This document shows, in pieces, positions 49,209 to 57,600 of a stretch of DNA of 64,000 nucleotides (its first letter is position 1; each line of letters starts with the position of its first letter). The translations under genes and the position numbers were made by a program. Source of the stretch: Streptomyces clavifer (lineage in GTDB: Bacteria; Actinomycetota; Actinomycetes; Streptomycetales; Streptomycetaceae). The stretch is from positions 1 through 64,000 of the forward strand of contig BMWJ01000003.1 of NCBI GenBank assembly GCA_014651175.1, in the 5' to 3' direction. The notes under the pieces were generated by a model. The model worked only from the letters and a program-made list of their open reading frames with translations. It ran no database searches and was not told the DNA's origin.

Positions 49209-50522
49209 TCACCCGCGGACACCCCGGGCGGCGATCGCCCGACGGTACAGCTCGACGGTGCCGAGGGCGGCCCGGGCCCAGGTGAAACGGTCCAGCACCC
49301 GGTCCCGGCCGGCCGCACCGAGGCGGGCGCGCAGGTCCGGGTCGCCGAGCAGCCGGCCGAGCGCGGCGGCCAGGGCCCCCGCGTCGCCGGGCGGGACGGC
49401 CAGGCAGGTCTCCCCGTCGGGGCCGGTGACCTCCGGGATCGCGCCACCGGTCGTGGCGACGAGCGGTGTGCCGGTGGCCATCGCTTCGGCGGCGGGCAGC
49501 GAGAAGCCCTCGTACAGCGACGGGACGCAGGCGACCTGGGCGCTGCGGACCAGGTCGACGAGTTCGGCGTCGCTGATGCCCTTGACGAACTCGACGGCGT
49601 CCTGGAGCCCGTAGCGCTCGATGGCCTGGGCGACGGGTCCGTCCTCGGCCCGCTTGCCGACGACGACGAGGTGCGCCCGCGGGTTCTCCGTACGGAGCTT
49701 GGCGAGCGCCTCCACGAGGTGCACGAGTCCCTTGAGCGGGACGTCGGCGCTGGAGGTGGTGACGATGCGGCCGGGTACCTCGGCGACCGAGGGATCGGGC
49801 GACCACAGACCGGTGTCGGCCCCGATGTGCACGACCCGGACCCGGTCCCGGCGCACGCCGAGGTGCTCGACGATCTCCTGCTGCGAGGACCCGGAGACGG
49901 TGAGGACGGACGGCAGCCGGCGGGCCACGCGCTTCTGCATGCGGGTGAAGCCGTACCAGCGGCGCACGGACAGCCGGCGGCGGACGGATTCGGCGGCGTC
50001 CAGGTCCAGTTGCCGGTCGACGGTGATGGGGTGGTGGATCGTGGTGACGAGGGGGGCGCCGAGGTCGCCCAGCAGCCCGTAGCCGAGCGTCTGGTTGTCG
50101 TGCACGATGTCGAAGTCGCCGCGCCGGGCGCGGAGATGGCGACGGGCCCGCAGGCTGAAGGTGAGGGGCTCGGGGAAGCCGCCGGTCCACATGGTGGCGA
50201 CCTCGGCGAGGTCGATCCAGTCGCGGTACTCACCGCGTCCGGGGGTGCGGAAGGGGTCGGGCTGCCGGTACAGGTCGAGGCTGGGCAGCTCGGTGAGCGG
50301 GACGCCCTCGTCGAGTACGGGGTAGGGCTGGGCGCCTATGACCTCGACGCTGTGCCCGAGGCGGGCCAGCTCCCGGCCGAGGTGGCGCACGTAGACGCCC
50401 TGGCCGCCGCAGAAGGGGTTGCCCTTGTACGTGAGGAGTGCGATGCGCAACGGCCGGTCACCATCGGTGCCCGACGCGGCGCCGCCCTCGAAGGGGCCTG
50501 TCTCTATGGCCTCAGCGGTCAC
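49209..50522 (-). CDS. GT4-family glycosyltransferase
   Basis: A 437-residue retaining glycosyltransferase. The N-lobe has RIALLTYKGNPFCGGQGVYV followed by RHLGRELARLGHSVEVIG; the C-lobe has RVVHIGADTGLWSPDPS, IVTTSSADVPLKGLVHLVEA, and the nucleotide-sugar binding loop SLYEGFSLPAAEAMATGTPL (E-G-F-x-x-x-x-x-E-A). Donor and acceptor are unknown. First gene of the operon with the methyltransferase and alpha/alpha-barrel protein, and controlled by the divergent TetR regulator across the operator at 50.6 kb, so the three probably act together on a glycan or glycolipid. Confidence 0.93.
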   Translation of the reverse strand: MTAEAIETGPFEGGAASGTDGDRPLRIALLTYKGNPFCGGQGVYVRHLGRELARLGHSVEVIGAQPYPVLDEGVPLTELPSLDLYRQPDPFRTPGRGEYRDWIDLAEVATMWTGGFPEPLTFSLRARRHLRARRGDFDIVHDNQTLGYGLLGDLGAPLVTTIHHPITVDRQLDLDAAESVRRRLSVRRWYGFTRMQKRVARRLPSVLTVSGSSQQEIVEHLGVRRDRVRVVHIGADTGLWSPDPSVAEVPGRIVTTSSADVPLKGLVHLVEALAKLRTENPRAHLVVVGKRAEDGPVAQAIERYGLQDAVEFVKGISDAELVDLVRSAQVACVPSLYEGFSLPAAEAMATGTPLVATTGGAIPEVTGPDGETCLAVPPGDAGALAAALGRLLGDPDLRARLGAAGRDRVLDRFTWARAALGTVELYRRAIAARGVRG

Positions 50523-50579
50523 ACTCGGCCCCCTTCGTCACTGCGTTTTCGCCGGAGCGTAACCGGTCGCGCTAATCTA

Positions 50580-50610
50580 GAACAAGTTTCAGACTTGTTC
50601 ATTCAACAAG
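50580..50610. promoter_or_regulatory. Triple half-site operator of KstR-like type
   Basis: GAACAAGT (50580-50587) pairs perfectly with ACTTGTTC (50593-50600), spacer 5; CTTGTT (50594-50599) pairs with AACAAG (50605-50610), spacer 5. The stretch TAGAACAAGTTTCA fits the pattern T-n-n-AAC-n-n-GTT-n-n-A reported for KstR regulators. On the minus strand a -10-like TAGATT overlaps the left arm, so binding should repress the glycosyltransferase operon. Remaining intergenic bases to 50792 show no gene. Confidence 0.7.
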
Positions 50611-50792
50611 CATCGAATCTACCGGCAGGTAGGTCGGCGATGACGGCCGGATCAGGTGATTCGCGCCACGGCGGGCGCCCCTGGCATGCTGTGCGCGCCC
50701 GGAAGACCGCGCCCGGCCGGACAGGGAACCGGTTCCCTTGATACGGCGCGGACCGCGACGCGGATGCCGGTGCGGACGGAAGCCTTGGACGG

Positions 50793-51404
50793 GTGCAGAT
50801 GACAGCGGAAGCCAGAGCGGCGGCATCCCCCCTGACGGAACGCCAGGAGGCCCGTCGGCGCGGCATCCTGCAGGCCGGCGCGCAGCTCGCCGGGCGGGGC
50901 GGCTTCGAGGCCGTGCAGATGCGCGAGGTGGCGGATGCCGCCGGGGTCGCCCTGGGCACGCTGTACCGCTACTTCCCCTCCAAGATCCATCTGCTGGTCG
51001 CCGTGATGCAGGACCAGCTCCAGCACCTGCGGCTCACCCTCCGCAGGCGTCCGCCCGCCGGGGAGGGCCCCGCCGAGCGGGTCGCCGAAACCCTGATGCG
51101 GGCCTTCCGGGCACTCCAGCGCGAGCCGCACCTGGCGGACGCGATGATGCGGGCGCTGACGTTCGCGGACCGCGGTGTGAGCCCCGAGGTGGACGCCGTC
51201 TCCCGGCTGACGACGGCGATCATCCTGGACGCCATGGAGCTGGAGGACCCCACCCAGGAGCAACTGTCCGTGGTCCGCGTCATCGAGCACACCTGGCACT
51301 CGGCGCTGATCACCTGGTTGTCGGGGCGGGAGTCGATCGCTCAGGTGAAGCGGGACATCGAGACGGTCTGCGGGCTGATCGGCCCGGCGGCGGACACGCG
51401 CTGA
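50793..51404 (+). CDS. TetR-family regulator, KstR-like
   Basis: A 203-residue regulator. Its DNA-binding part (RRGILQAGAQLAGRGGFEAV, MREVADAAGVALGTLYRYFP, SKIHLLVAVMQDQL) is close to KstR/FadR-type TetR proteins, in which the recognition helix VALGTLYRYFPSK is characteristic. KstR in mycobacteria represses sterol-catabolic genes; here the target is more likely the divergent glycosyltransferase operon, so the ligand may differ. C-terminal helices end VCGLIGPAAD. GTG 50793 and ATG 50799 are both possible starts; neither has a strong ribosome site. Confidence 0.88.
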   Translation: MQMTAEARAAASPLTERQEARRRGILQAGAQLAGRGGFEAVQMREVADAAGVALGTLYRYFPSKIHLLVAVMQDQLQHLRLTLRRRPPAGEGPAERVAETLMRAFRALQREPHLADAMMRALTFADRGVSPEVDAVSRLTTAIILDAMELEDPTQEQLSVVRVIEHTWHSALITWLSGRESIAQVKRDIETVCGLIGPAADTR

Positions 51405-51424
51405 GGCGTGCCCCTGTGCGGTGC

Positions 51425-51458
51425 CCACCTCACCCCGGCACCCGCCCGGGTGAGGTGG
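51425..51458. terminator. 11-bp stem hairpin
   Basis: CCACCTCACCC-type arms (51425-51435 and 51448-51458) with a 12-base loop, between the TetR gene and the convergent PucR-type gene. Bases 51459-51633 show nothing else. Confidence 0.6.
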
Positions 51459-51633
51459 CCTGCACGTGGGTGGCCTGCACCAGGTCGGCGGCGCCACGGT
51501 GTTCCTACGGTGCGGCCGGCATCATCGGCCCCGAACCGGGGTCCGCCCCGGTCGCCGGAGGCGAGCTGGAGCACGCCGGCCTGCCCGGGGACACCACCTG
51601 AGGGGCGGGGCTGCCCCCGGAGGACGGTCGGGA

Positions 51634-53601
51634 CTACCCCTCCCGGCCGCCCGACAGCAGCTGGAGCCGCAGCGCCAGCTGCAGCTCCAGCGCCCGGTCG
51701 GGCTCGTTCCAGTCGTGGCCCAGCAGCACCTGGATCCGGTCCAGGCGCTGCACCACCGTGTTGACGTGCACGTGCAGTTCGTCCTTCGCCCGGATCAGGC
51801 TGCCGCCCGCGCGGAAGTACGCCCGCAGCGTCCGCACCAGGTGGGTGCCGCGCCGCTCGTCGTACCGCAGGAGCGGCCCCAGCACCGCCGTGACGAAGCC
51901 GTCCACGTCCTTCGCGTCGCCCAGGACGACTCCGAGGAAGCCGAGTTCGTCGACGCAGGCCCCCTCTCCCGTGCGCCCGAGCACCCGCATCGCCCGGAGG
52001 CAGCGCGCCGCTTCCCCGTAGGCGGCGGCGAGTTCGCGCGCGCCCCGGGCGGGACCCGTTCCGGCGACGGTGACGGGTGCCTGGACGAGGTGGCCGAGCT
52101 GGGCGGCCGCCGCCCGCGCGGCATCGCCGCCCGCCCCGTCGCCGTCGATCAGCAGCACGACCGTCCCCGCGTGTTCGGCGCTCACCCCGTGGACGTCCCC
52201 GCCGAACAGGTAGCGCATCGCGGCGCCGCCGAGCTTCTCCCGGGCCGCCGCCTCCGCCACCAGCAGCAGGTGCGGCCGGTCCAGGTCGACGCCCAGGCGC
52301 CGGCCCCGCTCGGCCAGTCCGGCCGGATCGCGTTCGGGGTCGCTGAGCAGGTCGCTGATCAGCTCGCCCCGTATCCGGTTCTCGGTCTCGGCGACCGTGC
52401 GGCGCAGCAGCAGGAGCAGGCCGGTGACGACACCGGCGCGCTCGAAGAGCCGGCGGTCGGAGTCGTCGAGCCGGTCCGCCCGGTGCAGGACGAGGCCGGC
52501 CAGGAGTTCCTGCCCGGCGAGCACGGCACACACCCACCGGCCGTCGCTGTGCACGGCGCGCGCGCCGCGCCGGGACTCCTCCACGGCCCCGGCGAGCCGG
52601 TCCGCGTCCGGGCCGTCGGCGGTGTACGCGGAGCCGTCGGGCCGGACGGCGGCCAGCGGCCGGCCGGCCGGGTCGTGGATGGTGAGCGGGCTGTCCAGCA
52701 GCCCGGCGACGGACGCGGCGACGTCCGTGACGTCACCGCCCCGCAGCACCAGGTCGGTGAGCCGGTCGTGGGCCTCCTCGGCCCGCTGCATGGCGGCCGA
52801 GTGCGCGCGTACGGCGGCGTTGGCCTCGGCCAGTTCGGCGTTCGCCCCGGCCAGTTCCGCGAGGGCCGACCGGGTGTCGTCCAGGGCCCGGGCGGTGTCG
52901 ATCGCGATCGCCGCGTGGGCGGCGAGCGAGCAGAGCAGGGCGACCTCGTCGGGGCTGAAGACGCGCGGGGCGCGGTCGGCCGCGAACAGGACGCCGATGA
53001 CCTTCCCCGTACCCCCGCGGCTGGAGCCGAGGAGCAGGGGGACGCCGAGGATCGCGACGAGCCCTTCGTCCAGCACACCGGCGTTGATGTTGCGGGTGTG
53101 GCGGAAACGCTCGTCGGTGCGGTAGTCGGGGGTCGCGTACGGACTCGCGGTCTGCGCCACCAGTCCGCCGAGCCCTTCGCCCAGTTCGAGCCGGAGCCGT
53201 TGGAAGAGCACGGACACCGAACCGTCGGTGACCCGCATGTAGGTGTCCCCCGCCTCCTCGTCGGGGAGCGTGAGGTAGGCGGTGTCGGTGCCCAGCAGCA
53301 TCCGGGCCCGGCGGACGATCGCCTTCAGCACGTCGCCCAGGTCCCGGGAGGCCGCCAGGTCGCCCGCGGTGTCGAAGAGGGCGGTGAGCTGGAGTTCCCG
53401 CCGCCGGTGCTGGCGCAGGGCGCCCCTGATCCGCAGGGCGGTGGCGGCCGCCCGCTCCACCTCGGCCAGTTCGGCGGCGGGCACCCCGGCGGCCCTGGCC
53501 TCCGAGGTGACGGCGCCGAGCGCCTCGGCGGGGGCGTCGTCGGCCAGCAGGTCGAGGAGGCGGGCCAGCAGGGGCGCGGCGGAGGGGGACGGCTCGAACA
53601 T
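51634..53601 (-). CDS. GAF-domain PucR/CdaR-type transcriptional regulator
   Basis: A 655-residue regulator. An N-terminal helical part (~1-75) is followed by a GAF domain (~75-225, RARMLLGTDTAYLTLPDEEA through GVPLLLGSSRGGTGKVIGVL). Then come a coiled-coil linker (RSALAELAGANAELAEANAA), a middle region and the C-terminal PucR helix-turn-helix (RTLRAYFRAGGSLIRAKDEL, HVHVNTVVQRLDRIQVLLG), which is the HTH_30 signature. It is transcribed just after the 3-hydroxybutyrate dehydrogenase gene (35 bases) and probably senses a metabolite linked to it. ATG 53601 matches the family; upstream codons overlap the gap. Confidence 0.92.
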   Translation of the reverse strand: MFEPSPSAAPLLARLLDLLADDAPAEALGAVTSEARAAGVPAAELAEVERAAATALRIRGALRQHRRRELQLTALFDTAGDLAASRDLGDVLKAIVRRARMLLGTDTAYLTLPDEEAGDTYMRVTDGSVSVLFQRLRLELGEGLGGLVAQTASPYATPDYRTDERFRHTRNINAGVLDEGLVAILGVPLLLGSSRGGTGKVIGVLFAADRAPRVFSPDEVALLCSLAAHAAIAIDTARALDDTRSALAELAGANAELAEANAAVRAHSAAMQRAEEAHDRLTDLVLRGGDVTDVAASVAGLLDSPLTIHDPAGRPLAAVRPDGSAYTADGPDADRLAGAVEESRRGARAVHSDGRWVCAVLAGQELLAGLVLHRADRLDDSDRRLFERAGVVTGLLLLLRRTVAETENRIRGELISDLLSDPERDPAGLAERGRRLGVDLDRPHLLLVAEAAAREKLGGAAMRYLFGGDVHGVSAEHAGTVVLLIDGDGAGGDAARAAAAQLGHLVQAPVTVAGTGPARGARELAAAYGEAARCLRAMRVLGRTGEGACVDELGFLGVVLGDAKDVDGFVTAVLGPLLRYDERRGTHLVRTLRAYFRAGGSLIRAKDELHVHVNTVVQRLDRIQVLLGHDWNEPDRALELQLALRLQLLSGGREG

Positions 53602-53636
53602 GGGCGGCCCTGTCGTTCGTCGGGAGCGGCGGAGGG

Positions 53637-54431
53637 TCAGTGGGCGGTCCAGCCGCCGTCCATCGAGAGGGAGGTGCCGGTGATGTGCCCCGTGCCGGGG
53701 CCGCACAGCCACAGGACGGCTCCGGCCACGTCGCCGGGCTCGATGAGCCGCTTGACGGCGCTGCGCTCCAGCATGACGCGGCCCACCACCTCCTGTTCCG
53801 AGATGCCGTGGCTGCGGGCCTGGTCGGCGATCTGGTCCTCGACCAGGGGCGTGCGCACGTAGCCGGGGCTGACGCAGTTGCTCGTCACCCCGTGGGGTGC
53901 CGCTTCGAGCGCGACCACCTTGCTCAGTCCTTCCAGTGCGTGCTTGGCCGACACGTAGGCCGACTTGTAGGGGCTGGCGCGCAGCCCGTGGACGGACGAG
54001 ATGTTGACGACGCGCCCCCAGCCGCGTTCGTACATGCCCGGGAGCGTCCGGCGCAAGATGCGGAACGGTGCCTCCACCATCACCCGGTGGATCAGGGTGA
54101 AGCGGTCGGGCGGGAAGTCGTGCACCGGTGCCACGTGCTGCAGGCCCGCGTTGTTGACCACGATGTCCGCGTCGGCGGGCAGCGCGTCCACCGCTTCGGC
54201 GACGGAGAGGTCGGCCACCCAGGCCGTCCCGCCGATCCGCCGGGCCAGCTCCCGGGCGGCTTCGGCGGCCTTGTCCACGACGTGCACATGGGCGCCCGCC
54301 GCGGCGAGCGCCTCCGCGCAGGCCAGTCCGATGCCGCCGGCGGCACCGGTGACCAGGGCGGTGCGCCCGGCCAGAGGCCGGTCCGCGGGGGGCGTCTGCG
54401 GGTCGTTGTCCGGGGTCCGGGAAGTCTGCAT
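53637..54431 (-). CDS. 3-hydroxybutyrate dehydrogenase (SDR family)
   Basis: A 264-residue NAD-dependent short-chain dehydrogenase that interconverts 3-hydroxybutyrate and acetoacetate. NAD loop TGAAGGIGLACAEAL, NNAGLQHVAPVHDFP, catalytic Ser in VVNISSVHGLRASPYKSAYV (Y-x-x-x-K = YVSAK), and the family-specific helix VEDQIADQARSHGISEQEVV. The late segment LIEPGDVAGAVLWLCGPGTG and C-terminal SLSMDGGWTAH complete it. The LQHVAPVxxFP motif separates PHB-type dehydrogenases from other SDRs. Start ATG 54431 (GTG 54440 possible). Confidence 0.92.
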   Translation of the reverse strand: MQTSRTPDNDPQTPPADRPLAGRTALVTGAAGGIGLACAEALAAAGAHVHVVDKAAEAARELARRIGGTAWVADLSVAEAVDALPADADIVVNNAGLQHVAPVHDFPPDRFTLIHRVMVEAPFRILRRTLPGMYERGWGRVVNISSVHGLRASPYKSAYVSAKHALEGLSKVVALEAAPHGVTSNCVSPGYVRTPLVEDQIADQARSHGISEQEVVGRVMLERSAVKRLIEPGDVAGAVLWLCGPGTGHITGTSLSMDGGWTAH

Positions 54432-54765
54432 GGGCGTCACCGTAAGGACGTCGCCGCCCGCATCACACGGGGTCGGTGCACACACCCTCGGGCGCCGGCA
54501 TGGTGGCGGCGCACATGGTGCGTGGCGGGCGCCGGGAACGCGGTCCCGGCGGTGCTCCCCGGCCCGCGGCGGGCGCAAGGGGAGCGCCGCGCACAGGGCG
54601 GCACCGCGCGTGTCGGCCCGCCCCATGGGCGGGGTGGGCGCGCGCCTCGGGCGGGTGCGTCCACGCGAACGGCTCCGGGCATTACATGGGCCTGTACAAC
54701 GTGTTCGTCACCCACACGCTCAGGGAGTCACCGGCGGGCCACTTCGTGATCGCCGACTCCGGCTG
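54432..54765. other. 334-bp region without a supported gene
   Basis: Between two minus-strand genes. It must hold the promoter of the dehydrogenase unit near 54440-54480. A 32-codon plus-strand frame from ATG 54686 (MGLYNVFVTHTLRESPAG) to 54784 has almost only G or C at third positions but no clear ribosome site; it is left as a possibility. Confidence 0.4.
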
Positions 54766-55278
54766 TCAGGCCGGGTCCTCGTAGTCGCCCCTGATCTCCT
54801 CGGGCAGTTCGCAGCCGTCCTCGACCGCCGTGAGCGACACGACCTGCTCCGCGCCGAAGCCCTCCATCGCGTAGTGCCGGGCGTACACCTTCCAGCCCCG
54901 CTTGGCGAGCGTGCGGTAGGTGACGTCCTGCTCCGCGTGGCTGGAGACGATCTCCCATTCCTGCTGGCGCAGCTGCCGCACGGCCGCCTCGAAGGCGTCG
55001 GCGGCGCCCGCGGCGGGCGCGTCCCCCATCCAGGGCGCGACGCAGTCCTGCCAGTCGCCCGCCGGCAGGCCGGCCGTGGAGGTGTCTCCGGCGGGGAGCC
55101 CCGCGGTCCCGGCGACGACGGCCATCTCGCCGGTCACCGCCTCCTTGGTGAACGGCAGGGCCGGTTCGCGCGACGGCTTCGGCGCGGGCTCGTCCTCGCC
55201 CACCAGACCGCAGCCCGCCGTGACCGTCATGACTGCACTCACCACGGCGGTCACGGCCGCCGTTCCTCTTGTACGCAC
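54766..55278 (-). CDS. Small secreted lipoprotein
   Basis: A 170-residue lipoprotein of unknown function. Signal sequence with lipobox VTAGC (Cys at about 24) after AAVTAVVSAVMT. A Pro/Ala-rich linker follows. The mature domain has GDWQDCVAPWMGDAPA, an amphipathic helix AFEAAVRQLRQQEWEIVSS, and a strand-rich end GWKVYARHYAMEGFGAEQVV, followed by GCELPEEIRGDY. The four-residue tail is acidic. GTG 55278 gives the standard signal length. It diverges from the riboswitch-controlled operon with ~390 bases between. Confidence 0.85.
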   Translation of the reverse strand: MRTRGTAAVTAVVSAVMTVTAGCGLVGEDEPAPKPSREPALPFTKEAVTGEMAVVAGTAGLPAGDTSTAGLPAGDWQDCVAPWMGDAPAAGAADAFEAAVRQLRQQEWEIVSSHAEQDVTYRTLAKRGWKVYARHYAMEGFGAEQVVSLTAVEDGCELPEEIRGDYEDPA

Positions 55279-55429
55279 TGGTGCTTCCCGCCCCGGTCGT
55301 CCCTGTCCACGGGCGCCCGCCCGCTGAACCCCCCGCCGGAGTCTCGCATGCGCTTTGACCTGCTGGGAAGGCCTCTCCCCGCGGATCACCGCGGGCCTCG
55401 GCGGCCGTGCGCCCGGGGAGCGCGCGGAA
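55279..55429. other. Upstream region of the riboswitch
   Basis: No gene. This divergent gap must carry the promoter for the cobalamin operon and for the lipoprotein gene. No convincing promoter boxes could be assigned. Confidence 0.4.
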
Positions 55430-55560
55430 CGCCCCGGTACAGTGAGCGGGTCGTCATCATGCCCGTACGGGGGGAAGCCGGTGCGAATCCGGCGCTGACC
55501 CGCAACCGTCATCCGTCCGCAGGGCGGTCAGCCGGAATGCCCCGTCCGTGAGCGTGACCG
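55430..55560 (+). promoter_or_regulatory. Cobalamin riboswitch
   Basis: The leader contains the conserved B12 aptamer core GAAGCCGGTGCGAATCCGGC (55474-55493) followed by GCTGACCCGCAACCGT (55494-55509), the B12 box and its partner, then a further arm ending in GCCGGAATGCCCCGTCC. Adenosylcobalamin binding normally represses the downstream gene. Between aptamer and ATG a hairpin CCACCGG/CCGGTGG (55568-55585) could be the expression platform. The boundaries are approximate. The position directly upstream of five coupled transport genes supports the call. Confidence 0.9.
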
Positions 55561-55669
55561 GCTCGTACCACCGGGTCCCCGGTGGACGGCACCGTCGAGG
55601 TATACGGGGCCGGAGCCCGGTGCATCCGTGTGCCCGAGCCCGGTCCTCGCAGGAGAGGCCCAGCCCGTC

Positions 55670-56923
55670 ATGACCGTACGCAGCCGCGCGGCGACGCTCG
55701 CGATCACCGCCGTGCTCTGTGCCGGGGCCGCCCCCGCGGCGGTCGCCGCCCCGAGCCCGTCCCCCTCCCCGTCCGCGGATCTGCCGCCCGGTCTGTACGG
55801 CACGAAGGACCCGACGTACGACGGTGTGTGGCGCCAGTCGGTGGCCTTCCTGGCCCAGAAGATCGAGCTCGTCACGCCCGCCACGCAGTCGGTGGACTGG
55901 CTCGTCGGGCAGCAGTGCGCCGACGGGGCCTTCGCGTCGTACCGCGACGCCTCCGTGCCCTGCGACGACAAGACGGTGGCGGACACCAACGCGACCGCCG
56001 CGGCGGTGCAGGCCATGGTGGAGCTGGCCGTGCACCGCGAGGTCGTGGACAAGGGTGTCGCCTGGCTGAAGTCCGTACAGAACGAGGACGGCGGCTGGGG
56101 CTACAACCCGGGCAGCCCGAGCGACGCCAACTCCACCGCCGTCGTGATCGGCGCCCTGGCCAGGGCGGGCGTGCCGCTGGCCGCCCTCACCAAGGAGGGC
56201 GACCGCACGCCGTACACGGCGCTGCAGTCGTTCGCCCTGCCGTGCGGCGGCAAGGACGGCGGGGCGTTCGCGTACCAGCCGGACAAGAACGGCAAGCTCA
56301 CGGCCAACGCGGACGCCACGGCGGCCGCGGTCCTCGGCTCGATGGGCAAGGGCATGGCGGCCGGCACGTCCAACGCGGTGAAGGCGCCCATGTGCCACAA
56401 GGGCACGGACCCGACCCCCGAGCAGTCCGCGCAGAACGGCGCCCACTACCTCGCGGGCGCGCTGGCCGCCTCCGGTCATCTGGAGCTGCCGCCGATGCCG
56501 GGCGCCGAGGACACCGAGCCGCAGCCGGACTTCGGCAACACCGCCGACGCCGTCGTCGCCCTGGCGGCGTCCGGCCACACGGACAAGGCGGCCGGAGCGG
56601 TCGCGTACCTGGAGAAGAACGCGCAGGGCTGGGCGAAGGAGGGCGGCCCGGCCGCCACCGCCCAGCTGGTGCTCGCCGCGCACGCGACCGGCACCGACGC
56701 CCGTGACTTCGGCGGTGTCGACCTGGTCGCGCAGCTCAACGCGACGGGGCCCGCGCCCGCGGCCACCGCCGTCCCCTCTCCGACCGCGACCGCGCAGGAG
56801 CCGAAGGACACCAGCGGCGACGACGGCGGCCTCGGCGTCTGGTGGCTGGTCGGTATCGGTCTCGCCTGCGGCGCGGGCATCGGCTTCCTGCTCAGCGGAC
56901 GCCGGAAGAACCAGCAGCTGTGA
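55670..56923 (+). CDS. Secreted alpha/alpha-barrel protein under cobalamin riboswitch (transcobalamin-like architecture)
   Basis: A 417-residue exported, membrane-anchored protein. A signal sequence (~1-27, ATLAITAVLCAGAAPAAVAA) and a short Ser/Pro linker lead to ~310 residues of prenyltransferase/squalene-oxidase-type helical repeats: DGAFASYRDAS, WLKSVQNEDGGWGYNPGSPS and NTADAVVALAASGHTDKAAG. These give the (alpha/alpha)6 barrel also used by vertebrate intrinsic factor and transcobalamin. A Pro/Thr linker, a span (WWLVGIGLACGAGIGFLLSG) and a basic tail RRKNQQL anchor it. Riboswitch control and the ECF transporter genes that follow suggest a corrinoid-binding or -delivering role; this is inference, and no binding residue can be pointed to. 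ATG has AGGAGAGG upstream. Confidence 0.87.
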   Translation: MTVRSRAATLAITAVLCAGAAPAAVAAPSPSPSPSADLPPGLYGTKDPTYDGVWRQSVAFLAQKIELVTPATQSVDWLVGQQCADGAFASYRDASVPCDDKTVADTNATAAAVQAMVELAVHREVVDKGVAWLKSVQNEDGGWGYNPGSPSDANSTAVVIGALARAGVPLAALTKEGDRTPYTALQSFALPCGGKDGGAFAYQPDKNGKLTANADATAAAVLGSMGKGMAAGTSNAVKAPMCHKGTDPTPEQSAQNGAHYLAGALAASGHLELPPMPGAEDTEPQPDFGNTADAVVALAASGHTDKAAGAVAYLEKNAQGWAKEGGPAATAQLVLAAHATGTDARDFGGVDLVAQLNATGPAPAATAVPSPTATAQEPKDTSGDDGGLGVWWLVGIGLACGAGIGFLLSGRRKNQQL

Positions 56924-57600
56924 GGCGCCCGCCGGGCACCGGGGCGCTCCTCCTCCTCATCGGCTGTCTGCTGACCGTGCTGGGCGCGGGAAGCGCGCAG
57001 GCGGCCGGGTACCGCTACTGGTCGTTCTGGGAGGGCGACGGCGGGAAGAACTGGACGTACGCCACGCAGGGCCCCTCTCTGGTGCGGCCCGACGACGGCG
57101 CGGTGCAGGGTTTCCGCTTCTCGGTGAGCCAGGACTCCCAGGACTCGGCGCAGCCGCGGCGCGCCCCGGACTTCGGGGCGGTCTGCGCGGGGACCCCGGC
57201 GAAGGACGGCCTCAAGCGGATCGCGCTGGTCATCGACCCCGGCACGGCGGCGGACGCCCCGGACGGCGGGACACCGCCGCCGCTGCGCACCGCGTGTGCG
57301 CGGGTGGCGCCGGACGCGAGTACCGCCGAGGCACTGGCCTCGGTGGCGAAGCCGCTGCGGTACGACAGTTCCGCGATGCTCTGCGCGATCTCGGGCTATC
57401 CGGCGTCCGGCTGCGGTGAGCAGGTCGCCGGGGACTCCGGCGGCGCGGACTCGGACGCCACGGACCCCCGTGGCTCGGCCCCGGCGTCCGCCGCGGACGG
57501 CGACTCCGGCGGCGGTCCGTCGGCCGGTGTGCTCACCGGGATCGGCGCGGTGCTCCTGCTCGGTGTCGCCGCGGTGCTGCAGGCCCGTCGCCGCCGATGA
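56920..57600 (+). CDS. Exported SCO2322-family-like protein
   Basis: A 226-residue exported protein. An N-terminal signal (TGALLLLIGCLLTVLGAGSA) precedes a beta-rich domain (~28-165) beginning GYRYWSFWEGDGGKNWTYAT and containing SQDSAQPRRAPDFGAVCAGT, plus SAMLCAISGYPASGC with three Cys. A Ser/Asp/Pro linker and a C-terminal span (VLTGIGAVLLLGVAAVLQA) follow. The name comes from memory of the S. coelicolor family. It is coupled to its neighbours by GTGA (start) and ATGA (end), so it belongs to the cobalamin-regulated uptake unit, perhaps as a surface partner of the barrel protein. Confidence 0.85.
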   Translation: MRRPPGTGALLLLIGCLLTVLGAGSAQAAGYRYWSFWEGDGGKNWTYATQGPSLVRPDDGAVQGFRFSVSQDSQDSAQPRRAPDFGAVCAGTPAKDGLKRIALVIDPGTAADAPDGGTPPPLRTACARVAPDASTAEALASVAKPLRYDSSAMLCAISGYPASGCGEQVAGDSGGADSDATDPRGSAPASAADGDSGGGPSAGVLTGIGAVLLLGVAAVLQARRRR

